Source: Candidatus Aenigmatarchaeota archaeon
Lineage (GTDB): Archaea > Aenigmatarchaeota > Aenigmatarchaeia > GW2011-AR5
Length of the DNA stretch: 64,000 nucleotides
Direction of reading: 5' to 3'
Assembly: GCA_016184005.1 (NCBI GenBank)
Contig: JACPDL010000003.1
Span: forward strand, 235,632-299,631
This document shows, piece after piece, positions 40,480-49,387 of the stretch; the stretch's first letter is position 1; each line of letters opens with the position of its first letter. A model generated the notes under the pieces. That model did not search any database. It saw only the letters and a program-made list of their open reading frames with translations, and had not been told where the DNA came from. The translations under genes and the position numbers were made by a program.

Positions 40480-41917
40480 TTCTCCTCTGCAGTTTTTTCT
40501 TCAGCTTCGCCAATTCGTAGGGGTAGTGGAATGTATATTCAATGGCATGCACGAATCCTCTTGCGGGTTCAACAGCAACTGCCCGCCAGAAAACATAGCG
40601 CAAAGGCACGATTTCATGCTCCCTGGAATCCGGCTCTTTCACGCCTGCCAGGAAAACAAGCGATGCCGCCCTCATCATGAAGGATATCAGAAAGATAATC
40701 TGGATGCCATAGAATCCCATGAAGACGGCAGTTTCAAAATGCTGCACAACATACGCCCCTAACAACGCGCCGCCTACAACAGCAATGCCCCTGAGAAAAC
40801 GGTGGTTTGCTATGTATTGCGGCCTTTTTTCTGACGGCACGGCAGCAATAAGGAAATTGAATGATACAAGATCAAAACCTGCCCAGGCGAATGCCGAGAA
40901 TGCGTTAGCCAGCAGGATATGTGCAGGCGCTGTGACAAAAAACCAGAAAAAAGGCACTAAACAGACCATTACAGCTGTGAAAAATATTATGACGCGTTCC
41001 CCGTAACGGTCGTTCAGCTTGCCCCAGTATGGCTGGCATATGATTGAAACAAGGGCTTCAAAAGCGATCAGCAGCCCGAAGATCTCGTATGTAATTCCAA
41101 GGTCTTTCAGCATGTAAACAGTGAAGAATGGCGCCGCTATATAGACGGCAAAATTCATTGCCATAATGAATAAAGTGAACAGCGCGAAGCTCCTGTTGAT
41201 GCGAAGGCTTGTCACAAGTTCTTTTCTGTTGAAAGTTACGCTGTGTTTGTAGTGGAATACGGTTCTCAGTGGCGGTTCATACATCTTCACGAAGGATATT
41301 ATGCCAAAGAGCCCAATCGCTGTGGATATTGCGAATATAATGGAAAACCCGAGCAGCGAAAGAACGCTTCCAGCCACAAGCGTGGCAAGAAGGCCGCTAA
41401 ACCCTGCTATCATGTTCCTTCTTCCAAGATAACGGCCGCGGATATTCTCGGGCACGACATCACCCATCAGGCTTGTCCACGCAGGGCCATTGAGGGATGC
41501 AAGGAAAGTTATGATCCCGATGAGAAGTATCAGGATCTGGACTGAATTCTGAAGAAAAATAAACGGCAGGAGAATTACAGGAATCCAGAAGGCTCTCGAT
41601 GAGATCCATGACAACAGCCATATGGCTTTCCGGCTCGTGTATTGCGTCAGCAAAGCCCCCGGTATCTGGGCGGTTGTCTCGGCCAGGTTTTTCACGGAAG
41701 CAAGCAGGCCTATTTCAGGGCTTGTGGCTCCGAGTGAAAGTGCAAAAGGCGTCAGGTAGCTGTTTGCAACAGAGTTAGAAACAGAAGTCATTGCACCTTC
41801 CGCGGTAGAATATTGCAGGGTCTCCTTGATTCTTTTATCTTCTTGCTGGTTTCTTGGTTTCGTCCTTAGATAGCCTTCTACAAGAACCTCTCTTTCCTGT
41901 TTTGAGATTTTTCGCAT
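40460..41917 (-). CDS. Major facilitator superfamily transporter
   Basis: A 485-residue protein with 12 predicted membrane helices and typical loops (WGKLNDRYGERVIIF as the central MFS signature). The long N-terminal cytoplasmic region starts MRKISKQ. The substrate is unknown; drug or sugar export is common in the family. It is divergent from the THUMP gene at 42004. Confidence 0.82.
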   Translation of the reverse strand: MRKISKQEREVLVEGYLRTKPRNQQEDKRIKETLQYSTAEGAMTSVSNSVANSYLTPFALSLGATSPEIGLLASVKNLAETTAQIPGALLTQYTSRKAIWLLSWISSRAFWIPVILLPFIFLQNSVQILILLIGIITFLASLNGPAWTSLMGDVVPENIRGRYLGRRNMIAGFSGLLATLVAGSVLSLLGFSIIFAISTAIGLFGIISFVKMYEPPLRTVFHYKHSVTFNRKELVTSLRINRSFALFTLFIMAMNFAVYIAAPFFTVYMLKDLGITYEIFGLLIAFEALVSIICQPYWGKLNDRYGERVIIFFTAVMVCLVPFFWFFVTAPAHILLANAFSAFAWAGFDLVSFNFLIAAVPSEKRPQYIANHRFLRGIAVVGGALLGAYVVQHFETAVFMGFYGIQIIFLISFMMRAASLVFLAGVKEPDSREHEIVPLRYVFWRAVAVEPARGFVHAIEYTFHYPYELAKLKKKLQRRINRTRS

Positions 41918-42003
41918 AAAGGCACCAAGGCTATTATTCCATTAAAAAACAAACTATTTCCATGCGGACAAACGTTTAAAACCGTTTTAACCCATATTTA
42001 CTT

Positions 42004-42522
42004 ATGGCAAAAGCCAACTTACTTGTAACATATGACCCAACACACCCGGGCAAGGCAAAAGATGAAGTAAAAGCACTCCTCGGGGAAACTGGTGAGGATC
42101 CGGAATTTCTCCAGTCAGGGATTGAAGGAGTTTTTCTTATTCGCATAGAGGAACCAAAGAAGACCGTAAAAAAGCTGGTTGAAATATGCAGCGGCGAGCC
42201 GGACAAATTCGGCTATACATTCAAGTGGATTCCTGTTGACAAATGGTCTTCTTCAGACATTGGTGACATGTCAGCCGAAATCAGGAACCTTGAAAATAAG
42301 ATTGATGACAACGAGAAATGGAAGCTCGACCTGACAAAAAGAAAATACGACAAATACTCGACTACGGACCTGATCATGAGCCTGACAGAGAACATAGGCA
42401 AGCCGAACGTTGACCTGAAGAAACCTGACAAAATAGTAAAGGTTGATATTATCGGCGAGCAGGCGGCTATATCGCTTCTTGATGCAGGCGAATATTTAGA
42501 CGTCCAGAAAATCAAGAAATGA
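42004..42522 (+). CDS. THUMP-domain protein, TAN1-like (tRNA acetylation)
   Basis: A 172-residue protein: N-terminal strand (NLLVTYDPTHPGKAKDEVKALL), then a THUMP domain (KIDDNEKWKLDLTKRKYDK, KPDKIVKVDIIGEQAAISLL). TAN1 partners binds tRNA for N4-acetylcytidine formation by Kre33/TmcA-type enzymes. The acetyltransferase is not in this window. TATA-like TTTTAACC lies just upstream. Confidence 0.78.
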   Translation: MAKANLLVTYDPTHPGKAKDEVKALLGETGEDPEFLQSGIEGVFLIRIEEPKKTVKKLVEICSGEPDKFGYTFKWIPVDKWSSSDIGDMSAEIRNLENKIDDNEKWKLDLTKRKYDKYSTTDLIMSLTENIGKPNVDLKKPDKIVKVDIIGEQAAISLLDAGEYLDVQKIKK

Positions 42523-42550
42523 TTAATTAGCCGGTGGTAACACAGGGATT

Positions 42551-43174
42551 TTATTTAAGCCTTTTAGTTATCCTGAAATGCATCTTTGCAATCGCAGATA
42601 ATCCTTCTATTCCGTAGTTCTGAATTATATGTTTGGCTGCTTCTTCAACGTGTGTAGCGCCTTTAGGCAAAACATATCCTATTTCCCTTGACAAAGCTCG
42701 CAATGTTTGCAAGAATTCAGCACGGGCAAGAACTGAGGCTGCTGCAACTGCAGCATCGCTTTCTGCCCTTATCATCTGCAAAACCTTAACTTTCTTGCCT
42801 TTTTCCATCAAAGCGTTTTCTAGGAATTTTTCATCTCCGAATTTGTCGGTTATAATGAATTCAGGCTTTAATTGCTTTGAAAGCAAATTCTCTATTGATC
42901 TTGCAAACGCCCATGCCAAAATTGTATTGAGGTTATTAAATTTCCTATAAAGCGAATTGTATTTTTCCGGGGAAATCTTTACAATGTCATATTTGCATAT
43001 TTTCTTTATTTCTTTTGCAAGTTTCAAGGCAGTTGAATCGATAAGAAGTTTTGAATCCTTTACTTTCAATTCTTTTAATTTCTTTTCCGTTGCATCATCC
43101 ACGTATACTGCAGCCACAACAAGATAGCCGAAGTAGTCGCCCTTGCCTGATTCGTCCACGCCTATATGCGACAT
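42551..43174 (-). CDS. Ribonuclease HIII-like
   Basis: A 207-residue protein with the type-2 RNase H start GVDESGKGDYFGYLVVAA (the GKGDYFG form is typical of RNase HIII), KDSKLL, a central EFIITDKFGDE and a later RAESDAAVAAASVLARAEF. It removes ribonucleotides from RNA-DNA hybrids. The N-terminal TATA-binding-like domain of bacterial RNase HIII is missing, so it could also be a divergent RNase HII. Confidence 0.8.
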   Translation of the reverse strand: MSHIGVDESGKGDYFGYLVVAAVYVDDATEKKLKELKVKDSKLLIDSTALKLAKEIKKICKYDIVKISPEKYNSLYRKFNNLNTILAWAFARSIENLLSKQLKPEFIITDKFGDEKFLENALMEKGKKVKVLQMIRAESDAAVAAASVLARAEFLQTLRALSREIGYVLPKGATHVEEAAKHIIQNYGIEGLSAIAKMHFRITKRLK

Positions 43175-43232
43175 TGCTACATTATTGTGAAATCCGTATA
43201 AAAAGATTGCCGCAAATTAATTACCTGATAAG

Positions 43233-43496
43233 ATGGGAATTGAGAAAGGTTTTAGGATTCTTGGCGCGCTTGGATTGGCGGCAGGCGCTTTGCTTTACAG
43301 AAGTTCTGAGAACCCCTCCCAGAAATACGCAGCACGCGGCCTGCTGGCTACGGGGACTGCAATATTTTTCCTCCCGGAAGCTGTCAGGGCCGCCAGCCGC
43401 GCCGGTGAAAATATTGCCGATTCCGTCTATAGGCAACACGTGATAAAATCCCTTGAAAGGGATATAAATGATTATTCTTCCCAGCAGTTTGTATAG
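43233..43496 (+). CDS. Small membrane protein
   Basis: An 87-residue protein with two hydrophobic stretches (ILGALGLAAGALLY and GLLATGTAIFFLPEAV) and a charged tail, related in layout to 40237-40479. Function unknown. It precedes two small soluble genes in the same orientation. Confidence 0.55.
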   Translation: MGIEKGFRILGALGLAAGALLYRSSENPSQKYAARGLLATGTAIFFLPEAVRAASRAGENIADSVYRQHVIKSLERDINDYSSQQFV

Positions 43497-43525
43497 TTTT
43501 ATACTGCGGCGGCAAATAATAGCAT

Positions 43526-43795
43526 ATGTTCCTGATTGACATTATTTTCGGCAGGAAAAAAATTTATCGCCTGCGGAAGAGCTACGACCGCGCCAGGGAA
43601 AAAGCCGACAAGATCAGGGGCAGGGATTTCAGGCTGCCTGTGCTTCGCATGCTTGATCAGGCCGAACCAACGCTGGTGCTGCTGGAGGAGCACAAGATTT
43701 CCCGCTTCGAGAAGGCGCGAATGATAAAGTATGTCGAGGCGGGAATAAGGGAAGCAAAGAAGATGATGGACGAAGAAAAGGCCGTTAAAATCTAA
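43526..43795 (+). CDS. Hypothetical charged helical protein
   Basis: An 89-residue, highly basic and helical protein (LRKSYDRAREKADKIRGRDF). The composition suggests nucleic-acid or membrane-surface binding, without proof. No family recognised. Confidence 0.5.
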   Translation: MFLIDIIFGRKKIYRLRKSYDRAREKADKIRGRDFRLPVLRMLDQAEPTLVLLEEHKISRFEKARMIKYVEAGIREAKKMMDEEKAVKI

Positions 43796-43875
43796 GAATT
43801 CCAATTGAAGAATCTGCAACGATACAGCAATTGGCTGAAAACCTTTATATTAGTCCAGAGTCCTAATAATTATAT

Positions 43876-44001
43876 ATGAAGTTGTCAATAGGCCGTTGCT
43901 CCGTCTGCAGTAAGATACGCCTAGTTGACAGGTCTTCCGAGAAGCAGGTTTGCTTCGCATGCAAGCAAAAGACGAAAGTCAAGCACAAGATTTCTGCTTG
44001 A
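43876..44001 (+). CDS. Zinc-ribbon micro-protein
   Basis: A 41-residue protein with CSVC (8-11) and CFAC (26-29) pairs and a basic tail. A TATA-like TTATATATG overlaps its start. It sits between a small gene and the branched palindrome at 44018. Confidence 0.55.
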   Translation: MKLSIGRCSVCSKIRLVDRSSEKQVCFACKQKTKVKHKISA

Positions 44002-44017
44002 TTCTGGCATGATACTT

Positions 44018-44140
44018 GGAATACCACTGTTTTCAAACGGTGGTTGTAATCGTGGTATTCCTGTATAAACAAATCCACTAATCGTATACGTGGTATTTCA
44101 AAGAAATACCACCACATAAATGTGGTGGATTCTGTTTATA
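44018..44140. repeat. Branched palindromes with alternative pairing
   Basis: GGAATACCAC (44018-44027) pairs with GTGGTATTCC (44052-44061), while ACCACTGTTT within it can instead pair with AAACGGTGGT (44035-44044). Then TATAAACAAATCCAC (44064-44078) pairs with GTGGATT and TGTTTATA (44125-44140) around GTGGTATTTC/GAAATACCAC and CCACAT/ATGTGG hairpins. It is related to 51502-51600, sharing the 20-nt inner palindrome CCACCACATAAATGTGGTGG. Confidence 0.75.
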
Positions 44141-44218
44141 TTCCTGGCACATGGGCTATAGAAAGCTTTTTAAGCCTTATTGTTACCTATAAATAGTAAC
44201 ATCCAATTGTGTGATATT

Positions 44219-45190
44219 ATGCCAAGAATTGCCCAAAAGATCGGCGTTGCAGGCGCCCTGATAGGCGCACTGTTCGCTTCTGACATGGCCAAGCCGACTG
44301 AAGCAGAAGCTTGGGGCAGAAGAGGATATGGCGGCTCTTCTTTTTCAATAAGCGCCTGCATAGGCGGCTGCTTCCCCGGATTTTATGCTCCTTCTATTCC
44401 TATCAGATACGTTCAGCCTGCTGTCGTTAGTGTTCCATATTATGTTCCTACTTATCCAGCAACTGGCGCTTATGTTGTCGGCTCTCCTACGTATGTAGCT
44501 GGCCAGCCTGGCACTGCCAGCGCTTCTGCAACAGCAACGACTTCGACTTCTCAAGCTGATTTAGACAGAATGGAAAGAATCAGAAAAGAATCTCGTGAAG
44601 AAGGAAAAGAAGTTGGAAGGCTTCAGGCAACTGTAGAATATCAAGGAAAGCAAATAGAAGAACTCAGACAGCTTGCAAGGACTCCTGCGCAAGCACCTGC
44701 GCCGCCTCCAGTTCAAACACCTACACCAGCTCCCGCTCAACCATCAGCACCTCCAGCTTATACTTTACCAAGGGAAAACAGGGCAGGAGAAATACAAGGG
44801 CAAGACTGGGCTTATGCTGAAGCAGCTGGTAACCTCCTAATAAGGGTTTTAGGCCCGGGAACAATGCATGGCCAAAGATTTGCCACACGAGACATGAAAG
44901 AAACAACTTGTTTTTATGATGCAATCCGCCGAGAACCACAAACAGGAAAAGGGCCTGCAAAATGGAAATATTGGGCACTGGTTGTTGGAAAAGAAACCAA
45001 GGAATGTGAATCTAAAAGAAAAATTGTCTTAGACAAAAACCCGGCACTTGATGTAGCTGTATTTGAATTCAATCCTGCTGATATTAATGTTGGTGATTAT
45101 CAGACTGCCAGAAAAGCCACAGAGGCTTGGGTAGATAATAAAAAAATCCCAAGAGTTTCAGAAGAGAAAGCGCATCTTTTAGCCAGATGA
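44219..45190 (+). CDS. Exported Pro/Ala-rich protein with coiled coil
   Basis: A 323-residue protein: a signal peptide (about residues 1-30), a Gly/Tyr/Pro-rich region (SIPIRYVQPAVVSVPYYVP), a short coiled coil (about 118-155, IRKESREEGKEVGRLQATV), a Pro/Ala spacer and a C-terminal alpha/beta domain. The GTGATATT site precedes the ATG at 44219. An envelope role is inferred from the signal peptide and the low-complexity linkers. Confidence 0.6.
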   Translation: MPRIAQKIGVAGALIGALFASDMAKPTEAEAWGRRGYGGSSFSISACIGGCFPGFYAPSIPIRYVQPAVVSVPYYVPTYPATGAYVVGSPTYVAGQPGTASASATATTSTSQADLDRMERIRKESREEGKEVGRLQATVEYQGKQIEELRQLARTPAQAPAPPPVQTPTPAPAQPSAPPAYTLPRENRAGEIQGQDWAYAEAAGNLLIRVLGPGTMHGQRFATRDMKETTCFYDAIRREPQTGKGPAKWKYWALVVGKETKECESKRKIVLDKNPALDVAVFEFNPADINVGDYQTARKATEAWVDNKKIPRVSEEKAHLLAR

Positions 45191-45193
45191 TAG

Positions 45194-45922
45194 CTAATCA
45201 TACTTCTCTGCGTAAATTCTTGTTTTAGGGAAGCCTTTCTGCATCATTATTTCTTTGGCGTGGTCTACCATCTTTGGCGGGCCGCAGATGTATGTGTCCT
45301 CCAGCTCTTTGTCGCCTGTGAAGTCAAAGTCCTCCAGGAGTTTCTGCACATGGCCCGGATTCGGCCCTTCTCTTGATGCTATTGTCAGCATGCCAAGGTT
45401 CTTCATGTTTGCAACAACTTCCTTCAGTTCTTCAGAATAATAGTGCTGGTTGCTGTTCCTGTATCCGTAAAAGAGCCTCAGGGGAATTTTTGCCCGTCTG
45501 AGCGCAAGGTCTCTTATCATGCCCATGATGGGTGCTATGCCTGTACCTGCTGCTATCAGGTTTATCGCTTCCGGATTTTCACGAAGCACGAAGCCGCCAT
45601 AAGGGCCTTTCACCTTCATTTTTCCTCCTGCTTGCACGTTCTCGTTCATGAAATGCGTGAAGCTGGGAGGTTCCTTGATTGAGATGCAGAGTTCTATATA
45701 GCCCTGCAGGGGCGATGAACAGATTGAATATGCGCGCCACAGCTGCTTGTTTCTGTTTTCACCCGGCTCATAGCCGTGTATCGTAATCATGGCAAACTGC
45801 CCGGCCTGAAAAGAGAAATATTCCGGCTTCTCAAGCCTTATGATCCGGGCAATTATCCGTCCATCCTGAACAAAGTTTTCAATACCCAGGACTTCCGACT
45901 CAAATTCCCATGTTTGCAACAT
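45194..45922 (-). CDS. FAD/NAD(P)-dependent ferredoxin-type oxidoreductase
   Basis: A 242-residue flavoprotein with the FAD-binding RAYSICSSP motif, the NAD(P)-binding AAGTGIAPIMGMIRDL segment and a C-terminal CGPPKMVDHAKEIM. It is typical of ferredoxin/flavodoxin-NAD(P)H reductases. The ATG at 45922 is preferred over 45985 because a CTTTTTATATG box gives leaderless spacing and the extra residues are hydrophobic noise. A partner ferredoxin is not adjacent. Confidence 0.82.
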   Translation of the reverse strand: MLQTWEFESEVLGIENFVQDGRIIARIIRLEKPEYFSFQAGQFAMITIHGYEPGENRNKQLWRAYSICSSPLQGYIELCISIKEPPSFTHFMNENVQAGGKMKVKGPYGGFVLRENPEAINLIAAGTGIAPIMGMIRDLALRRAKIPLRLFYGYRNSNQHYYSEELKEVVANMKNLGMLTIASREGPNPGHVQKLLEDFDFTGDKELEDTYICGPPKMVDHAKEIMMQKGFPKTRIYAEKYD

Positions 45923-45968
45923 GCTAAGGCACTTCAACAACATCAGCAGAAAAACATATAAAAAGAAA

Positions 45969-47255
45969 TCAGGAAACGGTTTCAAGTGATTTGTTTCTGT
46001 ACTGATTGATTACATTTACATTTCCAGCTTCAGCGTTAGTTTTCCGTTCAAGCTGCCGTATGCGGGCTTCTGCAGGGATAGCCTGTGACCATGTTTTGTC
46101 AAAAAATAGCTGTATAGCAGAAATGAAATTCTTTGCATTCGAGTATATGCAGAATTTTTCATTCAGTTCTTCTTCTTCAAGCTGTCTTACTATGCACATC
46201 CTGTCATCTATTATTCTTACCCTCATTGGCGAAAAGTCTGTGTGCCTCACATCCGCAATGTCCATTATTTTTTTGACGAATCTCATGTTTTTCTTGGTTA
46301 TGGGGTATATACACCTGAACCTGATGCCTTTTTTTGCAAGATCTTCATCGGCCCTGAATACGCCAAACCTCAGCGTTCTTTCAGGACTACCTTCGGTTGA
46401 GATATTGCAAATTATTTTCTTTGCACCTAAAGAGAGTTCTTTCGTCGCTTCGTAGACTGCTTTCTCACCTTTGACAAATTTTACATCTTCTGCAGGCTTG
46501 CCTGTTTCAAGCCATGCAATTCTTTCTTCTGCCGGCAACGAAGAGTTCCATAGAATATTGGTGAAATTTTGGATCAGGGAAACGAAGCTCTTATCCGTGC
46601 TGTGGAGAGCTATAGGCCCGTCAGGCTGGAAAACAAACACTTCCTTGCCATCAATGATAGCAATCTTGGCGGGCGGTATGTTTTCTATATGTTTCAAGTC
46701 TGCAAAACCCATCCATTCTTTTGCTTCAGATCTTGTTCCCGTTTCGATCTTTGTTATTATTCCAACATTCAGTTTCTTGCCGGAATTTTTGAAGAGAAAA
46801 TGAACCCTTCTCATCTCAGGCATTTCTAAGCATAGCGTAATGCTCTCATGGGCAGACTGCAGAAGTTCAGCAAGCTTTTTGTAAATAATCTTCTTGCTTT
46901 TGTACACTGTAAATTCGCCGACTTCTTGCTTGTCATAACGAACATGTTTCAGCTGATTGGCAACCTTCTCCCCTATTTTCTTGAGCTCGTCAACATGCCT
47001 CTCGCTAGATTCGAGAAACAGCAGGAAAGCGGAATCAAACGGGACAGCCCTGAAACGCATGACTTTTTCCGGGAAGATTTCGACAAATCCTTTCATGTGC
47101 AGGCTCTCGAGGACAGCGTAAATCTTGTTTCTTGGTATTTTGCTTACTCTCGCAATCTCTGATGCCCTGCCTTCTTTCATTGAAGTCAATGCAATATAGG
47201 CCTTGGATTCACTGCTTGAAAGCCCCAATTTCTCCAGCTCTTCTGTGAGGATCAT
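45969..47255 (-). CDS. TrmB-family transcriptional regulator with duplicated sensor half
   Basis: A 428-residue protein with an N-terminal winged helix (LGLSSSESKAYIALTSMKEG and IPRNKIYAVLESLHMKGFVE) and two similar effector-binding halves (about 105-245 and 255-405). TrmB members repress or activate sugar and other operons on ligand binding. It is upstream of and co-oriented with the oxidoreductase gene, which it may regulate. The ligand is unknown. Confidence 0.82.
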   Translation of the reverse strand: MILTEELEKLGLSSSESKAYIALTSMKEGRASEIARVSKIPRNKIYAVLESLHMKGFVEIFPEKVMRFRAVPFDSAFLLFLESSERHVDELKKIGEKVANQLKHVRYDKQEVGEFTVYKSKKIIYKKLAELLQSAHESITLCLEMPEMRRVHFLFKNSGKKLNVGIITKIETGTRSEAKEWMGFADLKHIENIPPAKIAIIDGKEVFVFQPDGPIALHSTDKSFVSLIQNFTNILWNSSLPAEERIAWLETGKPAEDVKFVKGEKAVYEATKELSLGAKKIICNISTEGSPERTLRFGVFRADEDLAKKGIRFRCIYPITKKNMRFVKKIMDIADVRHTDFSPMRVRIIDDRMCIVRQLEEEELNEKFCIYSNAKNFISAIQLFFDKTWSQAIPAEARIRQLERKTNAEAGNVNVINQYRNKSLETVS

Positions 47256-47449
47256 AAACAAAGTTGTCTGGAAGATCTTTAAAGCCCGTTAATCATATAA
47301 AATGTTCTCTTTTAAGTAACAAAAACATAAGTTATTCAGTTTTCTTAGATGTAATTAAGCTAGAATTGAAATTTTGTACTTTTGTTACTACTATAGGTAA
47401 CAGGCACCATTTTTTATTGAGCCATAAGTTAATAAATAAGGGTGTATTC

Positions 47450-47590
47450 ATGCTGAAAATACGTTTCTTGCCGCGATATCTTTTGCAGGCTAAAGAGTGC
47501 CCGAGGTGCACATCTCACAGAATATACTCGTCTTCGAGCCAGTTTATTTGCTTATCTTGTTCGTATATTGTGGCCAGCGATGAATACTGA
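47450..47590 (+). CDS. Zinc-ribbon micro-protein 1 of a trio
   Basis: A 46-residue protein with CPRC (16-19) and CLSC (34-37) pairs. It starts at the ATG after a GGTGTATTC site. It is the first of three adjacent tiny zinc-ribbon genes. The frame open further upstream from 47264 is not supported. Confidence 0.6.
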   Translation: MLKIRFLPRYLLQAKECPRCTSHRIYSSSSQFICLSCSYIVASDEY

Positions 47591-47608
47591 TTTATTGGGG
47601 TGGTAGAT

Positions 47609-47752
47609 ATGGGAATTCTCAAGCTGAAAAGAGTGCCTAAACTGCTTCAACATGCTTCGGCGTGTCCTTCGTGCGGATCATTTAATTTCCATTCCGGGAG
47701 AGACCGGTTCTGTTGTATCGAATGCTCGCTTGTAATTCTTGGTGATTACTGA
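47609..47752 (+). CDS. Zinc-ribbon micro-protein 2 of a trio
   Basis: A 47-residue protein with CPSC (19-22) and CIEC (36-39) pairs, plus an extra Cys. GGGGTGGT precedes the ATG. Sequence similarity to its neighbours is limited to the fold pattern (KVPKLLQHASACPSC versus RYLLQAKECPRC), which suggests an old duplication. Confidence 0.6.
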   Translation: MGILKLKRVPKLLQHASACPSCGSFNFHSGRDRFCCIECSLVILGDY

Positions 47753-47757
47753 TTCAA

Positions 47758-47845
47758 AAATTGGGAGAAGCGAAGCTTCTCGAGATCTTCGAAAAAACTT
47801 TGTTTTTTCGTGATTCCAAAAAGCTACGCTTTTTGAGAAAATTGG
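47758..47845 (+). repeat. Hairpin array, family A, three-hairpin copy
   Basis: GAGAAGC/GCTTCTC (47765-47781), CGAAAAAAC/GTTTTTTCG (47790-47810) and CAAAAAGC/GCTTTTTG (47817-47835), with loops GAA, TTT and TAC. It lacks the CGAAATCC hairpin of the consensus. It lies between two zinc-ribbon genes and supplies the leader of the third, whose GGGGTGAT site follows directly. Confidence 0.85.
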
Positions 47846-47854
47846 GGTGATATC

Positions 47855-47965
47855 ATGCAAATGGAGTGCTTTGAATGCGGGTCTCTTCAGATAGTGAAAG
47901 ATAACATTTACTACTATTGCAGAATGTGTGGCACTGTACTGGCAGAGAGAATGTTAGTTTACTGA
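47855..47965 (+). CDS. Zinc-ribbon micro-protein 3 of a trio
   Basis: A 36-residue protein with CFEC (5-8) and CRMC (22-25) pairs, close to the minimum size for a zinc ribbon. The GGGGTGATATC site precedes the ATG. It follows the family A array. Confidence 0.6.
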   Translation: MQMECFECGSLQIVKDNIYYYCRMCGTVLAERMLVY

Positions 47966-48109
47966 AGCTGTAGAAACGGTTTATAGTCATGCAAAGAAAG
48001 AATCGATATATACTTTCTTTGCTGGCTATATGTGAAGCAAATAAATTATATCCTGTTTATTTATTTGCTTCACTATAAATACAAGCCTGCATACATACTT
48101 TTTGGTTCT

Positions 48110-48634
48110 ATGGCGAAAACCGGCAGGAAAAAGGTTGCAGCATTGGTTGTGCTGTTTTTTGTGGCGGGCGTAATCATTGGGATGTACTTCTCCCCGCCTG
48201 TGCTGAAAGAAGCAGTCTTCACAAACAGGAATATTTCTGCTATCCTTCCAGAAGCAGGCTACAGCCTGGCAAACGTGAGCATGGACGGCAATACGGTGGT
48301 GCTCCAGTCAGGCTGCAAGGCAATAACTTTCGAGATTACCGAAGACCAGGCATTATCCATCAGGTTTGGGCTTGAAAAGAACGTCTTCTCAAGGCCCTTG
48401 ACGCATGACATAATGAAGGATGTGCTTGACCACTATAATATTGCAGTAGAGTCCGTGGCTATTGACAGCTTTGAGGAAGACATATACAGGGCAAAGATTT
48501 ACATGCGGCAGGCTGACAGGGTTCTTAACCTGGACGCAAGGCCCAGTGATACTATAGCGCTGGCTGTCAGGCTTGGTATGAAGATCAAGGTTAAAGACGA
48601 GATACTGGAAAGCAATGGAAAGAACATTTGTTAG
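48110..48634 (+). CDS. Membrane-anchored DUF151 (BFN-type) protein
   Basis: A 174-residue protein with an N-terminal membrane helix (about 8-27), then the DUF151 domain ending in LDARPSDTIALAVRLG. DUF151 members include plant bifunctional nucleases; catalytic function in archaea is unclear. A CACTATAAATAC box about 33 nt upstream of the ATG supports this start. It is the first gene of an operon with the Lon-type protease (next start ten bases on). Confidence 0.75.
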   Translation: MAKTGRKKVAALVVLFFVAGVIIGMYFSPPVLKEAVFTNRNISAILPEAGYSLANVSMDGNTVVLQSGCKAITFEITEDQALSIRFGLEKNVFSRPLTHDIMKDVLDHYNIAVESVAIDSFEEDIYRAKIYMRQADRVLNLDARPSDTIALAVRLGMKIKVKDEILESNGKNIC

Positions 48635-48643
48635 GTGAGAACA

Positions 48644-49387
48644 ATGCACAAGATGAAGGTAGGATTTGCTCAATTGGCAGTTTATACTATAGTGATCATG
48701 CTGGCAGGGATGGCTCTTGGAAGAATTACATTGACCGCAGAGAAGCCGCCATTCCAGCCTGGCAGGACTGTTTCAGCAGAAGAGAGCAACGTGGTTACGT
48801 TTTTGCCTGCTGTTGACGAGAACGGAGAAGGTGTCTTAGGCGTTCTCGAAACCACTGTAAAGCCGGGATCGGGTCTTGTGCTCGTAAACGTGAACAACCT
48901 GCTTGCGCAGTTTGATACGCAGCTTTCAGGCCGCACAGCTGCACAGGCGGCCGCAAACTATACTGGCATCGATCTCAGCAAATATGACATAATCTACAAC
49001 ATACGGGTTAATGCAACCGTGATTGAAGGACCTTCAGCAGGCGCAGCCCTGGCTGTATCAATCATTGCAGCACTTGAGAACAAGACGCTGGACAGCGAAA
49101 CCATGATAACCGGAACCATAAACAGCGACGGAACAATAGGCAGGGTAGGTGCTATTGCACAAAAAGCCGCAATAGCGAAAGAAGAGGGCGCAAAGAAATT
49201 CTTGGTTCCTGAAGGCCAGGCAACAGACAAGCAGACAAAGCGGGAACGCCTGTGCTCGAACATAGGCTCTGTGCAGTACTGCGAGATAAAATACGTGCCG
49301 AAAACGCTTAACATAGGCGAAAGCATAGGCATAGAAGTCATTCAAGTCAGTAACGTTCAGGAGGCCCTGAAGTACTTTGTTGAATGA
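48644..49387 (+). CDS. Membrane-anchored Lon-type (S16) peptidase
   Basis: A 247-residue protein with an N-terminal membrane helix (about 8-27), then a Lon protease domain with the catalytic serine in EGPSAGAAL (Ser131) and lysine in AQKAAIA (Lys174). It lacks the AAA+ module, unlike archaeal LonB. It should degrade or process proteins outside or at the membrane. The start at 48644 follows a TAGGTGAG site; an upstream GTG is less likely. Confidence 0.82.
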   Translation: MHKMKVGFAQLAVYTIVIMLAGMALGRITLTAEKPPFQPGRTVSAEESNVVTFLPAVDENGEGVLGVLETTVKPGSGLVLVNVNNLLAQFDTQLSGRTAAQAAANYTGIDLSKYDIIYNIRVNATVIEGPSAGAALAVSIIAALENKTLDSETMITGTINSDGTIGRVGAIAQKAAIAKEEGAKKFLVPEGQATDKQTKRERLCSNIGSVQYCEIKYVPKTLNIGESIGIEVIQVSNVQEALKYFVE

